Assembly (NCBI GenBank): GCA_942491415.1
Contig: CALOAD010000014.1
Coordinates: 496,001-560,000, forward strand
Origin: CALOAD01 sp942491415
GTDB taxonomy: Bacteria; Cyanobacteriota; Vampirovibrionia; Gastranaerophilales; CALOAD01
Direction of reading: 5' to 3'
Length of the DNA: 64,000 nucleotides
The position numbers and the translations under genes were made by a program. Position 1 is the stretch's first letter. The number at the start of each line of letters is the position of its first letter. A model generated the notes under the pieces. It was not told the DNA's origin and searched no databases. It saw only the letters and a program-made list of their open reading frames with translations. Shown here one piece after another: positions 27,001-36,012 of this stretch.

Positions 27001-27136
27001 AATGGCGATACAAAATACTCTCATAATAGCTTTTTCTAGTCTTATTACGACGATTAAAACTTAAATTCATAATATGTAATACTAATAATATAAAGATATT
27101 TGTTTATTATTTTTGACATTTAAAAGGCTTAAAATC

Positions 27137-27463
27137 TTGAAAGAAAAAACTCTTTGCTTTAAAGAAATAACCAAGGAAGCTCAAAAACGTTATTTTGTGA
27201 CTGATTTAGAATATAAAAAAGAGAACCTAAAGTTAATTATCGATCAACTGCACAAAATCACCAAAAACAGAGTTGCAAAAACAAACAAAAAAAATGGTTC
27301 CAATCTATACTTTAAAAATCCTTTCATCGGAAAATTTCAAGAAATTTATTCTTCTCATTATATTTTTAAAAAAGAGCTAAATGAAGCAAAAAAACAGTCC
27401 TATAAAATAGACACCGCTTTAAAAAACCTACGGCTTCAAATAAGAGAACTAAAACAAAAATAA
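27137..27463 (+). CDS. Hypothetical basic helical protein, about 108 aa
   Basis: I do not recognise this family. The protein is Lys/Asn-rich and strongly basic, with mostly helical charged segments (DLEYKKENLKLIIDQLHKI, and KIDTALKNLRLQIRELKQK at the end). It has no signal peptide or membrane segment. The TTG at 27137 has AAAGG nine bases upstream; a TTG at 27113 in the same frame is another possibility. It ends seven bases before the convergent stop of the papain/C39-like gene. A nucleic-acid-binding or coiled-coil role is conceivable but not shown. Confidence 0.5.
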   Translation: MKEKTLCFKEITKEAQKRYFVTDLEYKKENLKLIIDQLHKITKNRVAKTNKKNGSNLYFKNPFIGKFQEIYSSHYIFKKELNEAKKQSYKIDTALKNLRLQIRELKQK

Positions 27464-27470
27464 AAAAACG

Positions 27471-28892
27471 TTATGCTTTACTTTGGGCTTTTGATGATTG
27501 AAGTTCGTTTAAAAGCTGATATCCGATATCTTTTTGCTTTGGTAAATTAAGGATTTTATTCGGGATGCCGGCATGGTGAATTTTAGGGATAAAGTCCTTT
27601 TCGCTAATTTCAACTGCACCATTATAGTTATCATCAGTATCATTACAAATAAAGATCAACTCTCCATTTGGAGCCTGTCTTGTACCTGTAACAGTAATTT
27701 CATGTCCACCAATAATTTTGTTAGTAGAATCAACCTCTGTAATACCTACAATTACATTATTACCGGACGATAAAGAATCTAAAAGATGCTTTTTAGTTTG
27801 TTGATAATCAATATTATAACCTGTCAATCTTCCATTATTATCAACTATTTGATAAGTTACGGAAGTTTTACCACCTTCATTATCAACAAGAGCCTCAGTA
27901 AAATTCTTTTCAAATTCTGTTAAACCTTTTTCATTAGGATTAAAAGGTCCATATCTTTTGTCAGTCAAAGTATTATAAGTATTTTCGCTGCCTACTTGCA
28001 TAAATGTAGATTGCATCAATACATCAACTGCTGATCTTGTATTTGGATTATATTGAGTATTTTGAACCCTTGCTCTTATAATGGCATTTCTATCGGGTTT
28101 TAAATTAACTTCTAAGGTTCTCCAGTCTTTTGTTTTATATTCAACTCCAAATTGATTAAGCAAATTCACTGCATCTACAAAATTTGGAGCAATATCAGTG
28201 TAGTCCATATTAACTTTTACTGAAGTTTGAGGTCCGGTGAGACTTTCTACATAACGAGCAAATTCAGCCGGCTTTTTATCTGCAAGATTAAATTCTATAC
28301 TGGCAGCAACACAAGTACCACTCGCATTTACATCCATATCAAAAGCAGATTTTGCGATATGAGGAGCTAATTGTTGATCTAACCCCAACCCTTTTTTCAC
28401 TGTATTAGTTTGTTCAAGAGAAATAAGCGGATCGGTCATATTTCTCGGGATTTCACCAAATTCTTGATTTATTAAAAACGGATTTTCAATAGTTTTTATA
28501 ACTTCTGCAAGTATTTTTTTGCTATCGAGACCGACTATCCTTGGTTGAGTAAGCACTTTATGTAAATTATCCAAAACCGAAGTTTTATCATTAGAGCTTT
28601 TGTCTAAAAGCTTTCCGGTTTTATACAAATTATCTAAACTCTTTTTAGTAGCGGGGTCTAAGGCATTTTGCAAGTCTTTAAACATTCTTTTTTCATTAGC
28701 GGTTTTGAATTTTGAATCAGAGACAAGGCTGGAAAAAATACCATTAAAAGCAATGTTTACAGGTTGTTTAGACGTAGCAGTATTTGAAACAACAGCATTT
28801 TGCGCAACCACATTTGTTTGTGTTTGCACCTTTTGTTTTTTTTGAACCTCTATATTAGGTTGTATTTGGTTTATTCTATTTACCATTGTCAT
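27471..28892 (-). CDS. Putative cysteine-peptidase-like protein (papain/C39 fold suspected)
   Basis: This 473-residue protein has no firm family match that I can recall. It has a Gln/Val/Asn-rich N terminus with a PVNIAFNG motif (near residue 45), a helical region, then ASGTCVAASIEF with Cys194, GGHEITVTG with His397 and FICNDTDD with Asn417 (numbering from the ATG at 28892). Cys, His, then Asn/Asp in this order and context (Cys at a helix start, His before a beta-strand) is that of papain-like and C39-like peptidases. No signal peptide is seen. Catalysis is an inference. Its neighbours give no functional hint. Confidence 0.5.
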   Translation of the reverse strand: MTMVNRINQIQPNIEVQKKQKVQTQTNVVAQNAVVSNTATSKQPVNIAFNGIFSSLVSDSKFKTANEKRMFKDLQNALDPATKKSLDNLYKTGKLLDKSSNDKTSVLDNLHKVLTQPRIVGLDSKKILAEVIKTIENPFLINQEFGEIPRNMTDPLISLEQTNTVKKGLGLDQQLAPHIAKSAFDMDVNASGTCVAASIEFNLADKKPAEFARYVESLTGPQTSVKVNMDYTDIAPNFVDAVNLLNQFGVEYKTKDWRTLEVNLKPDRNAIIRARVQNTQYNPNTRSAVDVLMQSTFMQVGSENTYNTLTDKRYGPFNPNEKGLTEFEKNFTEALVDNEGGKTSVTYQIVDNNGRLTGYNIDYQQTKKHLLDSLSSGNNVIVGITEVDSTNKIIGGHEITVTGTRQAPNGELIFICNDTDDNYNGAVEISEKDFIPKIHHAGIPNKILNLPKQKDIGYQLLNELQSSKAQSKA

Positions 28893-28982
28893 GCTCAAAA
28901 TTATACCGCTACATTAATAAAAACATTTTCCATGCGGATTTTGCTCTTTTCTATTACTTTTATGAACAAACTTAACAATTGC

Positions 28983-29015
28983 AAAAACCCCATCCATGAA
29001 TGCTAGACGGGGTTT
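28983..29015 (-). terminator. Intrinsic terminator after the zinc-ribbon gene
   Basis: On the minus strand AAACCCC pairs with GGGGTTT (28985-28991 with 29009-29015), with extra TC/GA pairing inside, followed by TTTTTG. It lies 25 bases past the stop of the zinc-ribbon gene. Confidence 0.75.
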
Positions 29016-29040
29016 GAAATATTTTTTAATTTTCATTTTT

Positions 29041-29370
29041 TTATTCGGAAATATGTTTCGACCAATCCGATCCTAAATGGGTAAAAAACTCATGTGCATT
29101 TAAAACATCATCATAATCTATAGGTTCTTCTCTATCTGGAGATAAGTTTTCGCTGCCTTCTTCCATTTCTACGGTTTTTCGCATTTCATTTTTATCGATT
29201 CCTAAAATCGCAAGCCCTATATTTTTCTCACAATTAGAACATATGACTCTAATAACCGTATAATTATCCTCTTGTCTTAAAACCGATATTGAATCGTTTG
29301 AAAATTTTTTATTGCATCTGGAACAATTCAAATTCGTAAAAAATTCTTTGACTACATTATATTCACTCAC
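29041..29370 (-). CDS. Small zinc-ribbon protein, 109 aa
   Basis: Two CxxC knuckles, NCSRCNKKF (near residue 15) and VICSNCEKNIG (near residue 43), 25 residues apart, indicate a zinc ribbon. The C-terminal half is acidic (VEMEEGSENLSPDREEP) and ends in a helix with HEFFTHLGSDW. The rest has no match that I know. Zinc ribbons of this size bind nucleic acids or proteins. It lies between gatB and the papain-like gene on the same strand and ends in its own terminator. Confidence 0.65.
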   Translation of the reverse strand: MSEYNVVKEFFTNLNCSRCNKKFSNDSISVLRQEDNYTVIRVICSNCEKNIGLAILGIDKNEMRKTVEMEEGSENLSPDREEPIDYDDVLNAHEFFTHLGSDWSKHISE

Positions 29371-29489
29371 TTTAAAGCACCTTGATTATTTTTTACATAA
29401 TAAATTATCCATCTATTTCAAAAATAATTCAATCATTTTTTATTTCAATAACGTCTTATCACTTTTAATCAAAGGACTTTAAGCAAATG

Positions 29490-30950
29490 CTATTTATCCA
29501 ATAATTCTTTTAACATTTTGTTAACCAATTGAGGATTTGCCTGCCCTTTAGTTTGTTTCATAACCTGCCCTACAAAAAATCCTATAAGTTGAACACGACC
29601 ACCTTTATAAGCTTCGACTTCTTTAGGATTGGACTCTAAAATCCTATCAATAACATCTGTCAACTGAGATTCATCGGAAATAACCTTCATTCCCGACTTT
29701 TCAACAATCTGTTTAGCAGATCCACCTTCTTTTAAGAGTTTTACAATAACATCTTTAGCTATTTTATTAGAAATAGTTCCTTTTTCAATCAATTCAAGCA
29801 TTTCAGCAAAGCTTTCAGGTGTAAGCTTGGATTTGTCAATACTCTGTTTATTTTCTTTAAGATATGCCGCAACATCACCGATTATCCAATTATATACTGA
29901 TTTGGCGTTTACACCTTTTTCAATTACTTTATCAAAAAATAAAGCCATTTCCTTTTGATCAACCAAAAGTTTTGCTTCACCATCAGAAAGTCCTAGCTTT
30001 TCTGAGTATCTTAAACGCTTTTGAGCAGGCAATTCAGGCAAGTTTAATTTTATTTGTTCGACCCACTCAGGGCAAACTTCAAACAACATAAGATCAGGGT
30101 CGGGGAAATACCTATAATCGTGAGCTTGTTCTTTGCTTCTCATTGATTTGGTAATACCCTCAGCTTCATTCCAAAGCCTGGTTTCTTGAACCACTTTACC
30201 ACCAGCTTCAACCAGCTCCATTTGTCTTTCAATTTCAAATTCTATAGCTTTTTGCAAAGCTCTAAAACTGTTGACATTTTTAACCTCAGATTTTGTACCG
30301 AATTCTTCTTGTCCAAAGGGTCTGATACTAATATTGGCATCGCACCTCAAGCTGCCTTCTTCAAGGTTTCCATCACAAACATCTAAATATCTTACTATAT
30401 TTCTCAATTCTTCCATATAAGTACGAGCTTGCTCTGCTGATCTTAGATCTGGTTCACTAACAATTTCTAATAAAGGAATACCGGCTCTATTCAAATCAAC
30501 AAGGCTATAAGTAGAACCTGCAATGCCATCGGCTCCGGCATGGACTAATTTACCCGCATCTTCTTCTAGGTGCGCTCTATTTATTCTTACTTTTTTACCG
30601 TCTACTTCTATCCAACCTTCTGCACAAACAGGCTGATCGTATTGGGATATCTGATACCCTTTAGGTAAGTCAGGATAAAAATATTGTTTCCTATCGAATT
30701 TTGAATGTTTTGGAATCTCACAATTTAAAGCAAGTCCTGTTTTTACTGCCATCGAAACAGCTTCTTTATTTAACACAGGTAAAACACCCGGCATTCCTAA
30801 AGTAATAGGACTTATTTGTGTATTTTGTTCAGCTCCAAATTCAGTAGCATCAGCGCAAAATATCTTAGATTTCGTCTTCAATTGCGCATGAACTTCCAAC
30901 CCTATAACCACTTCATATTTTTTTTTCAATTCTTCCATTGTTAATGTCAT
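29490..30950 (-). CDS. gatB: Aspartyl/glutamyl-tRNA(Asn/Gln) amidotransferase subunit B
   Basis: GatB is the kinase-like subunit of GatCAB, which amidates misacylated Glu-tRNA(Gln) and Asp-tRNA(Asn). The 486-residue product shows YEVVIGLEVHAQLKT near the start, RAHLEEDAGK, IPLLEIVSEPDLRS, and GSLRCDANISIRPFGQ, all GatB signatures, and the C-terminal YqeY/GatB domain ending QANPQLVNKMLKELL. The start at 30950 gives normal length; an ATG 12 bases further in is also possible, and sequence upstream of it does not fit the family. gatA and gatC are not adjacent. Confidence 0.95.
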   Translation of the reverse strand: MTLTMEELKKKYEVVIGLEVHAQLKTKSKIFCADATEFGAEQNTQISPITLGMPGVLPVLNKEAVSMAVKTGLALNCEIPKHSKFDRKQYFYPDLPKGYQISQYDQPVCAEGWIEVDGKKVRINRAHLEEDAGKLVHAGADGIAGSTYSLVDLNRAGIPLLEIVSEPDLRSAEQARTYMEELRNIVRYLDVCDGNLEEGSLRCDANISIRPFGQEEFGTKSEVKNVNSFRALQKAIEFEIERQMELVEAGGKVVQETRLWNEAEGITKSMRSKEQAHDYRYFPDPDLMLFEVCPEWVEQIKLNLPELPAQKRLRYSEKLGLSDGEAKLLVDQKEMALFFDKVIEKGVNAKSVYNWIIGDVAAYLKENKQSIDKSKLTPESFAEMLELIEKGTISNKIAKDVIVKLLKEGGSAKQIVEKSGMKVISDESQLTDVIDRILESNPKEVEAYKGGRVQLIGFFVGQVMKQTKGQANPQLVNKMLKELLDK

Positions 30951-31128
30951 TTGCTTATATTTCCATTCTAAAATCCATTTATCAATAAGCTGATTATAGC
31001 ACAACAAAGGACTTATAAGGAGTTTTACCCAAAACATATCTTAATCAAAGTATTAAAATAAATTGCTGATAGCATTCGTATTTGTTAAAATTCAATCAAT
31101 AAGGGTTTATGAGTTTGAAAAAATAATT

Positions 31129-32067
31129 ATGACTGAAAATGAAAAAAATAAACTGGAAATGTTAACCGCAAAATTGAAACAAGATCCATCTGACTATAAA
31201 GTCAGAAAACAGTTTGCTTTTGCTCTTTTAGATAACGACATGCCAGAAGAAGCACTCAAACAGTTCAATAAACTGGTATCTATAATGCCAAACGAAGCTA
31301 ATTTGCATTATAATATCGGTCTTATTTACGAAAAACTTAAAATGATGGATTCTGCAAAAATGTCTTTGAAAAAAGCCGTTGAACTATCACCTAATGATCC
31401 TGATTTTAATTACAGCTTAGCTTTTTTCTACGACCAAAAAGGTGACGTTGAAAAGGCTATAAAATTTTACTTAAACACCTTAAAAGCTGATTCCCAGGAC
31501 TCTAATGCGCATTTTAATTTAGCCTGTCAGTACGTAAAAAAAGGTGACTCACAAAACGCCATAAAACATTTTGAAACAACTATAGAAATTAACCCCGATG
31601 ATGCTTATGCACATTTTTATCTTGCTTTTGAGTATAAAAAATTAGGAGATACCCAAAGAGCTATAAACGAATACAAAATCGTAATAGAAATAAACCCCGA
31701 ATACAGCTGGGCTTATTACAATCTAGCGTGCATAAACTACCAAATGGGAAAAGTGGAAGAAGCTATCAACAATTTAAAACAAACAATTAAAATAAATCCA
31801 AAAGATATCGGAGCTTACAAAACCCTTGCTGCTATTTATATAGACCAAAAAGAACCTGATAAAGCTTTAAATGAATTAGAAACAGCCATTTTAGAAAACT
31901 CCGATAATGGGGATCTTCATTATTCACTGGCTCAAGTTTTTAAAAATATGGAAGAAACAGAAGACTATATTTTTCATCTAAAAAAAGCATTGTCGCACTC
32001 TAACACTCTTACGGTTTCAAAAGAGCAAGTACAACTTGAATTATCTAAATATAAAATAAATACATAA
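31129..32067 (+). CDS. Tetratricopeptide repeat protein, 312 aa
   Basis: The product is almost entirely TPR: units such as ANLHYNIGLIYEKLKMMDSA, PDFNYSLAFFYDQKGDVEKA, SNAHFNLACQYVKKGDSQNA and SWAYYNLACINYQMGKVEEA recur every 34 residues, about seven in all. It lacks a signal peptide, so it is probably a cytoplasmic scaffold. It is divergent from gatB and convergent with rpoC2 across a shared terminator. It is not a close copy of the 553-residue TPR protein at 13.6 kb. Confidence 0.85.
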   Translation: MTENEKNKLEMLTAKLKQDPSDYKVRKQFAFALLDNDMPEEALKQFNKLVSIMPNEANLHYNIGLIYEKLKMMDSAKMSLKKAVELSPNDPDFNYSLAFFYDQKGDVEKAIKFYLNTLKADSQDSNAHFNLACQYVKKGDSQNAIKHFETTIEINPDDAYAHFYLAFEYKKLGDTQRAINEYKIVIEINPEYSWAYYNLACINYQMGKVEEAINNLKQTIKINPKDIGAYKTLAAIYIDQKEPDKALNELETAILENSDNGDLHYSLAQVFKNMEETEDYIFHLKKALSHSNTLTVSKEQVQLELSKYKINT

Positions 32068-32092
32068 TTAAAAGACTTAAAATTTTTCTATA

Positions 32093-32123
32093 AAAAAGAC
32101 GAGGTTTAAAACCTCGTCTTTTT
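32093..32123. terminator. Bidirectional intrinsic terminator after rpoC2 and the TPR gene
   Basis: AAAAAGACGAGGT (32093-32105) pairs with ACCTCGTCTTTTT (32111-32123) around a short TTAAA loop. It is symmetric, with A-run and T-run flanks, and therefore serves both converging genes. Confidence 0.9.
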
Positions 32124-32141
32124 CTCTATCTAATATCTTTT

Positions 32142-35100
32142 CTATTCGTCAATTAGAAAATCAGGAGAACCAAACATTCCTTCAATCTCTTCCAAAATGG
32201 CAGATGGTTTTCTGGCATTTCCTCTCAAAGATTTCTTTCTGCTTGCTTCCTGCTCTTCAGAAGCGTGAGTCAAGTGATAGTAACCAGTACCGGCAGGAAT
32301 AAGTCTACCGATGATTACATTCTCTTTTAGACCTCTTAAGTGATCTTTATCACCTTCTACAGCCGCTTCTGTAAGAATTCTTGTTGTTTCCTGGAAACTT
32401 GCATTAGACAAGAAGCTATCTGTATTCAAACTAGCTTTTGTAATACCAAGTACAACAGGGCTATATTGTGCTAAAGTCCCATCTGCTTTTTCAATTTCAA
32501 CATTTTGAGATTCAACAATATGAGATTCAACAAGCTCTCCGGGTAGAAGTTTTGTATCGCCGGAATCATCTATCTTAACTTTTTTAGTCATCTGACGAAC
32601 AATAACTTCAACGTGTTTGTCCGCAATTTCAACACCCTGAGATTGATAAACTCTTTGAACTTCATCAACAAGATATTGCTGAACAGCTTTAACACCGTTC
32701 AATCTTACAACATCATGAGGATTTAAAGGACCACTAGTTAGTGGCTGACCTTTTTTAATTTCCTGTTTATCAGAAACAATAATGTTTGCATCTATAGGGA
32801 ACTTGATTTCGCTACGACCTGCTTCAGAAACTATAAACAACGAAGGCATATCCTCTTCGAATACAATTTCCGCAACACCATCTTCTTCTGCTAATATAGC
32901 AACATCTTTAGGTTTTCTACCTTCTAGCAATTCTTCTACTCTTGGTAGACCCTGTACGATATCACCTGTTTTTTGACGTTCAAATACCAATGTAGCAAGG
33001 AAATCACCACTTTGAACAAGTCCATTTCCTTCTACTTGAAGTTGAGTACCGGGACTAATTAAATAAGGTCTACCTTTTCTGATTGAAACCTTCTTACCTG
33101 TTGCTTTAACAACTTGTCCCGATTTTGGAGATGTTTCTCCGCTTTCGCTGATTACATCACCTTTTTTAACCATAGATCCTTCTTTTATAACGGCTTTTGA
33201 TTTTAAATCAACATCAACTTCTGTATTTTTTGATACAAGAAGCAACCTTCTGGCTTCTTCTTCTGTTTTCTTATTGCTTACAAGTCCTTCTTGAGACGCT
33301 AATACCTGTGTCTTAGCAACAGGCGTTTTAGGCTCAATTATTTGACCTTCTTTTACAAGAAGTTCTGTTTGAAGAGCTCTGACAGCTGCAGAACCTTCTT
33401 CAACTTCTCTTCTTACAATAAGAGTTTCGAGAACAACTATTTTTAAGTTATCTTCTTTTTTATCAAGCTCAACAAGCCCCTTTAAGTGTCCTAAATAACC
33501 TTGCATATGAAGAACTAAGCTTGTTCTTGTAAGTGATGCACCTTCCAAAGGTCTGATTCTGGCTCCATCTTTAAACTGAAGCTGAGTCACAGGAACAATA
33601 TCCATCATATCAGTTTCTGTAGAATTAAATCTGATTGAAACCTCTTTAGGTTTAATATCAAACTCCTGAACTGGTCTTACAAGAACTTTAACAGGCACAT
33701 CTGCTGCTTCTTGTTCCTCTTCAGGGATTTCTTCATCAATATCATTTAAGTCAAAATCAACACCTTCTTCTATAAGAACGGTTACTAGACTCATTTCTTT
33801 AACTTTAATCTTAGATGTGATCTTAGAACCCTTGGCAACTATATCACCATCTTCAACTTTTAAGTCTTTAAGACTTGATAATTCATGAATTTCACCGGGT
33901 CTTATAATAGCTTCGTGAATAATATCATTAAATTCTTTAAATTCAACAATACCGTCAATATGGCAATTCACATCCTTTACAATTTCAGTACCGGCATTAA
34001 CAAAAGTTCCACTTTCAACCATCTTAAGTGTTGAATCTTTACTTATTTGGTGTATTTCTTCCGGTATAAATACAACTTTACCCGGTTTTGTTACTATTTG
34101 ATTATCATCAACTTCAACATCAATGTATCTAACTTCACCACTTGAGGTTACAGCATTTTCTTCATCTATTAACTCTGCTATTATCATTCCATTTTCAACA
34201 ATAATGTCAGCAGGTGATTTAATAATATATTTTTCACCCGTTTCTTCAACAGACCATAAAAGTTCTTTTTTAGTCTGCTCCAAAACAGCATTGCTAGGAA
34301 CAATAGACGCAATAACGATAGTTAATTCTTTACCGCTTACAATTTTCTTTATTTTTTTACCGTCTATTTTTCCTTCTTCAACAATAAGGCTTTCACCTAT
34401 TCTAACTTCACCACCGTGTTCACTGATAGTTGAAGCTTCTGCTAAAATCTCGCCTTCCGATACCTTTTGACCGTCTTTTACAAGGATTTTAGATCCGGTC
34501 GGCAAATTATAAACATCACCTGAAAGAACCCATATAATACCACTTCTATTAGCAGTTCTACTTATGTTTCCTTGTCTATCACGTTTTTCATCAGCTACAA
34601 AACCATCAAATACAATTTCACCACTAATATCAGATGTAATATCCTTTGTCGCTTTTTCTGTTAAACGAGAACCTTCAGAGCTAGAAATTGGCTCATATTC
34701 AGCGACTAGAGTACCTTTAGATACTTCGTCACCATCAAAAACGTGTACGACAGAACCATGAGGTACTTTTACTTTATGAATCTTACCTTTTTCATCTTCA
34801 ATTTCAATTTTTGAATCTTTAACAGCGACTTGAACTTCATCACCATGACGTGTTCTCAAGTCTCTGGTCTTTATTTTTGAAACAATTTTACCTTTATATG
34901 GAGACTCTAGTTTTCTCATGGCAGCAGCACCTTTGAATACACCACCCGTGTGGAATGTTCTCATGGTAAGCTGCGTTCCGGGTTCACCGATACTTTGAGC
35001 GGCTATAATTCCTATTGATTCACCAACGTCAACCATTCTTTTTGTAGTTAAAGCCCAACCATAACATTGTTTACATATACCGTACTCTAACTCACAAGTA

Positions 35101-35981
35101 AGAGGTGAACGAACTAATACCGTTTTAATATCAGCAGCAACTATTTTTTTGATCTCACCTTTATCAAGGACAGTATTTGCAGGTACAACAACATCACCCT
35201 CTTCATTTTTTTGATCTTCAGCAGTTGTTCTACCTAAAAGACGCTCTTCAAGTGAGACTATATTCTTTTCACCATCACTAATGGCTGACATTAAAATACC
35301 CTTAGTAGTGCCACAATCATTATCTCTGACAATAACATCTTGAGCTACGTCAACCAGCCTTCTTGTCAAATAACCCGAATCAGCTGTTTTTAATGCTGTA
35401 TCTACAAGACCTTTTCTTGCTCCGTAACTGGAAATAATGTACTCTGTAACGCTCAAACCTTCTTTGAAGTTTGATTTAATTGGAAGGTCAATAATTTGCC
35501 CCTGCGCATCTGCCATCAGACCACGCATACCAACTAACTGACTTACCTGAGACACATTACCTCTCGCTCCAGAGAATGCCATCATATATACAGGATTAAG
35601 ACGATCAAAGTTTTTAACAACAGCGTCTGTCAACTTTGCTGTCGTTTCACTCCAAGTATCAATAACCTTTGTATATCTTTCTACTTCAGTTATGTCACCT
35701 TTTAAATAACGCTGCGTTGATTTTTCTAACTCATTTTCTGCATTTTTCAAAAGTTCTTTTTTTGCTTCAGGAATATCCAAATCTGCTATAGATATTGTCG
35801 TTCCAGCTTTTGTTGCATACTTAAAACCAACATTTTTAAGTATATTTGCTAAATAAGCAGTTTTAGCTCCGCCAAATTCAAGATAAATTTGAGTTAAAAG
35901 CTTATTTAGACCTTTTTTATCAACCATTTCATTTATGAAGTCAACTGATTTCTTAGGACTTCTAGGTATTAAAGTACTCAT
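32142..35981 (-). CDS. rpoC2: RNA polymerase beta' subunit, C-terminal half (RpoC2)
   Basis: This 1279-residue protein corresponds to the C-terminal part of beta', encoded apart from rpoC1 as in Cyanobacteria. It begins with VDKKGLNKLLTQIYLEFGG and GFKYATKAGTTISIADLD, typical of cyanobacterial RpoC2, then has the MMAFSGARGNVSQVSQL bridge-helix region, the zinc-site cysteines CGTTKG, CELEYGICKQCYG, and the trigger-loop TMRTFHTGG. A long insertion of repeated beta-hairpin modules (about residues 360-970) matches the SI3-type insertion of the cyanobacterial enzyme. The end has the EVIVRQM and GIPAGTGYYH-like closing segments. It starts 31 bases after rpoC1. Confidence 0.95.
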   Translation of the reverse strand: MSTLIPRSPKKSVDFINEMVDKKGLNKLLTQIYLEFGGAKTAYLANILKNVGFKYATKAGTTISIADLDIPEAKKELLKNAENELEKSTQRYLKGDITEVERYTKVIDTWSETTAKLTDAVVKNFDRLNPVYMMAFSGARGNVSQVSQLVGMRGLMADAQGQIIDLPIKSNFKEGLSVTEYIISSYGARKGLVDTALKTADSGYLTRRLVDVAQDVIVRDNDCGTTKGILMSAISDGEKNIVSLEERLLGRTTAEDQKNEEGDVVVPANTVLDKGEIKKIVAADIKTVLVRSPLTCELEYGICKQCYGWALTTKRMVDVGESIGIIAAQSIGEPGTQLTMRTFHTGGVFKGAAAMRKLESPYKGKIVSKIKTRDLRTRHGDEVQVAVKDSKIEIEDEKGKIHKVKVPHGSVVHVFDGDEVSKGTLVAEYEPISSSEGSRLTEKATKDITSDISGEIVFDGFVADEKRDRQGNISRTANRSGIIWVLSGDVYNLPTGSKILVKDGQKVSEGEILAEASTISEHGGEVRIGESLIVEEGKIDGKKIKKIVSGKELTIVIASIVPSNAVLEQTKKELLWSVEETGEKYIIKSPADIIVENGMIIAELIDEENAVTSSGEVRYIDVEVDDNQIVTKPGKVVFIPEEIHQISKDSTLKMVESGTFVNAGTEIVKDVNCHIDGIVEFKEFNDIIHEAIIRPGEIHELSSLKDLKVEDGDIVAKGSKITSKIKVKEMSLVTVLIEEGVDFDLNDIDEEIPEEEQEAADVPVKVLVRPVQEFDIKPKEVSIRFNSTETDMMDIVPVTQLQFKDGARIRPLEGASLTRTSLVLHMQGYLGHLKGLVELDKKEDNLKIVVLETLIVRREVEEGSAAVRALQTELLVKEGQIIEPKTPVAKTQVLASQEGLVSNKKTEEEARRLLLVSKNTEVDVDLKSKAVIKEGSMVKKGDVISESGETSPKSGQVVKATGKKVSIRKGRPYLISPGTQLQVEGNGLVQSGDFLATLVFERQKTGDIVQGLPRVEELLEGRKPKDVAILAEEDGVAEIVFEEDMPSLFIVSEAGRSEIKFPIDANIIVSDKQEIKKGQPLTSGPLNPHDVVRLNGVKAVQQYLVDEVQRVYQSQGVEIADKHVEVIVRQMTKKVKIDDSGDTKLLPGELVESHIVESQNVEIEKADGTLAQYSPVVLGITKASLNTDSFLSNASFQETTRILTEAAVEGDKDHLRGLKENVIIGRLIPAGTGYYHLTHASEEQEASRKKSLRGNARKPSAILEEIEGMFGSPDFLIDE

Positions 35982-36012
35982 AATTTTTATATTTTCCTTA
36001 ATGTTTAATTAA

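Noticed and set aside
13614..32067. The two TPR proteins as recent duplicates
   Set aside because: They share only the general repeat pattern, and differ in length, composition and interrupting segments.
34123..34470. Long frames opposite rpoC2 and other large genes
   Set aside because: They lie antisense to well-supported genes and have the composition expected of shadow frames.
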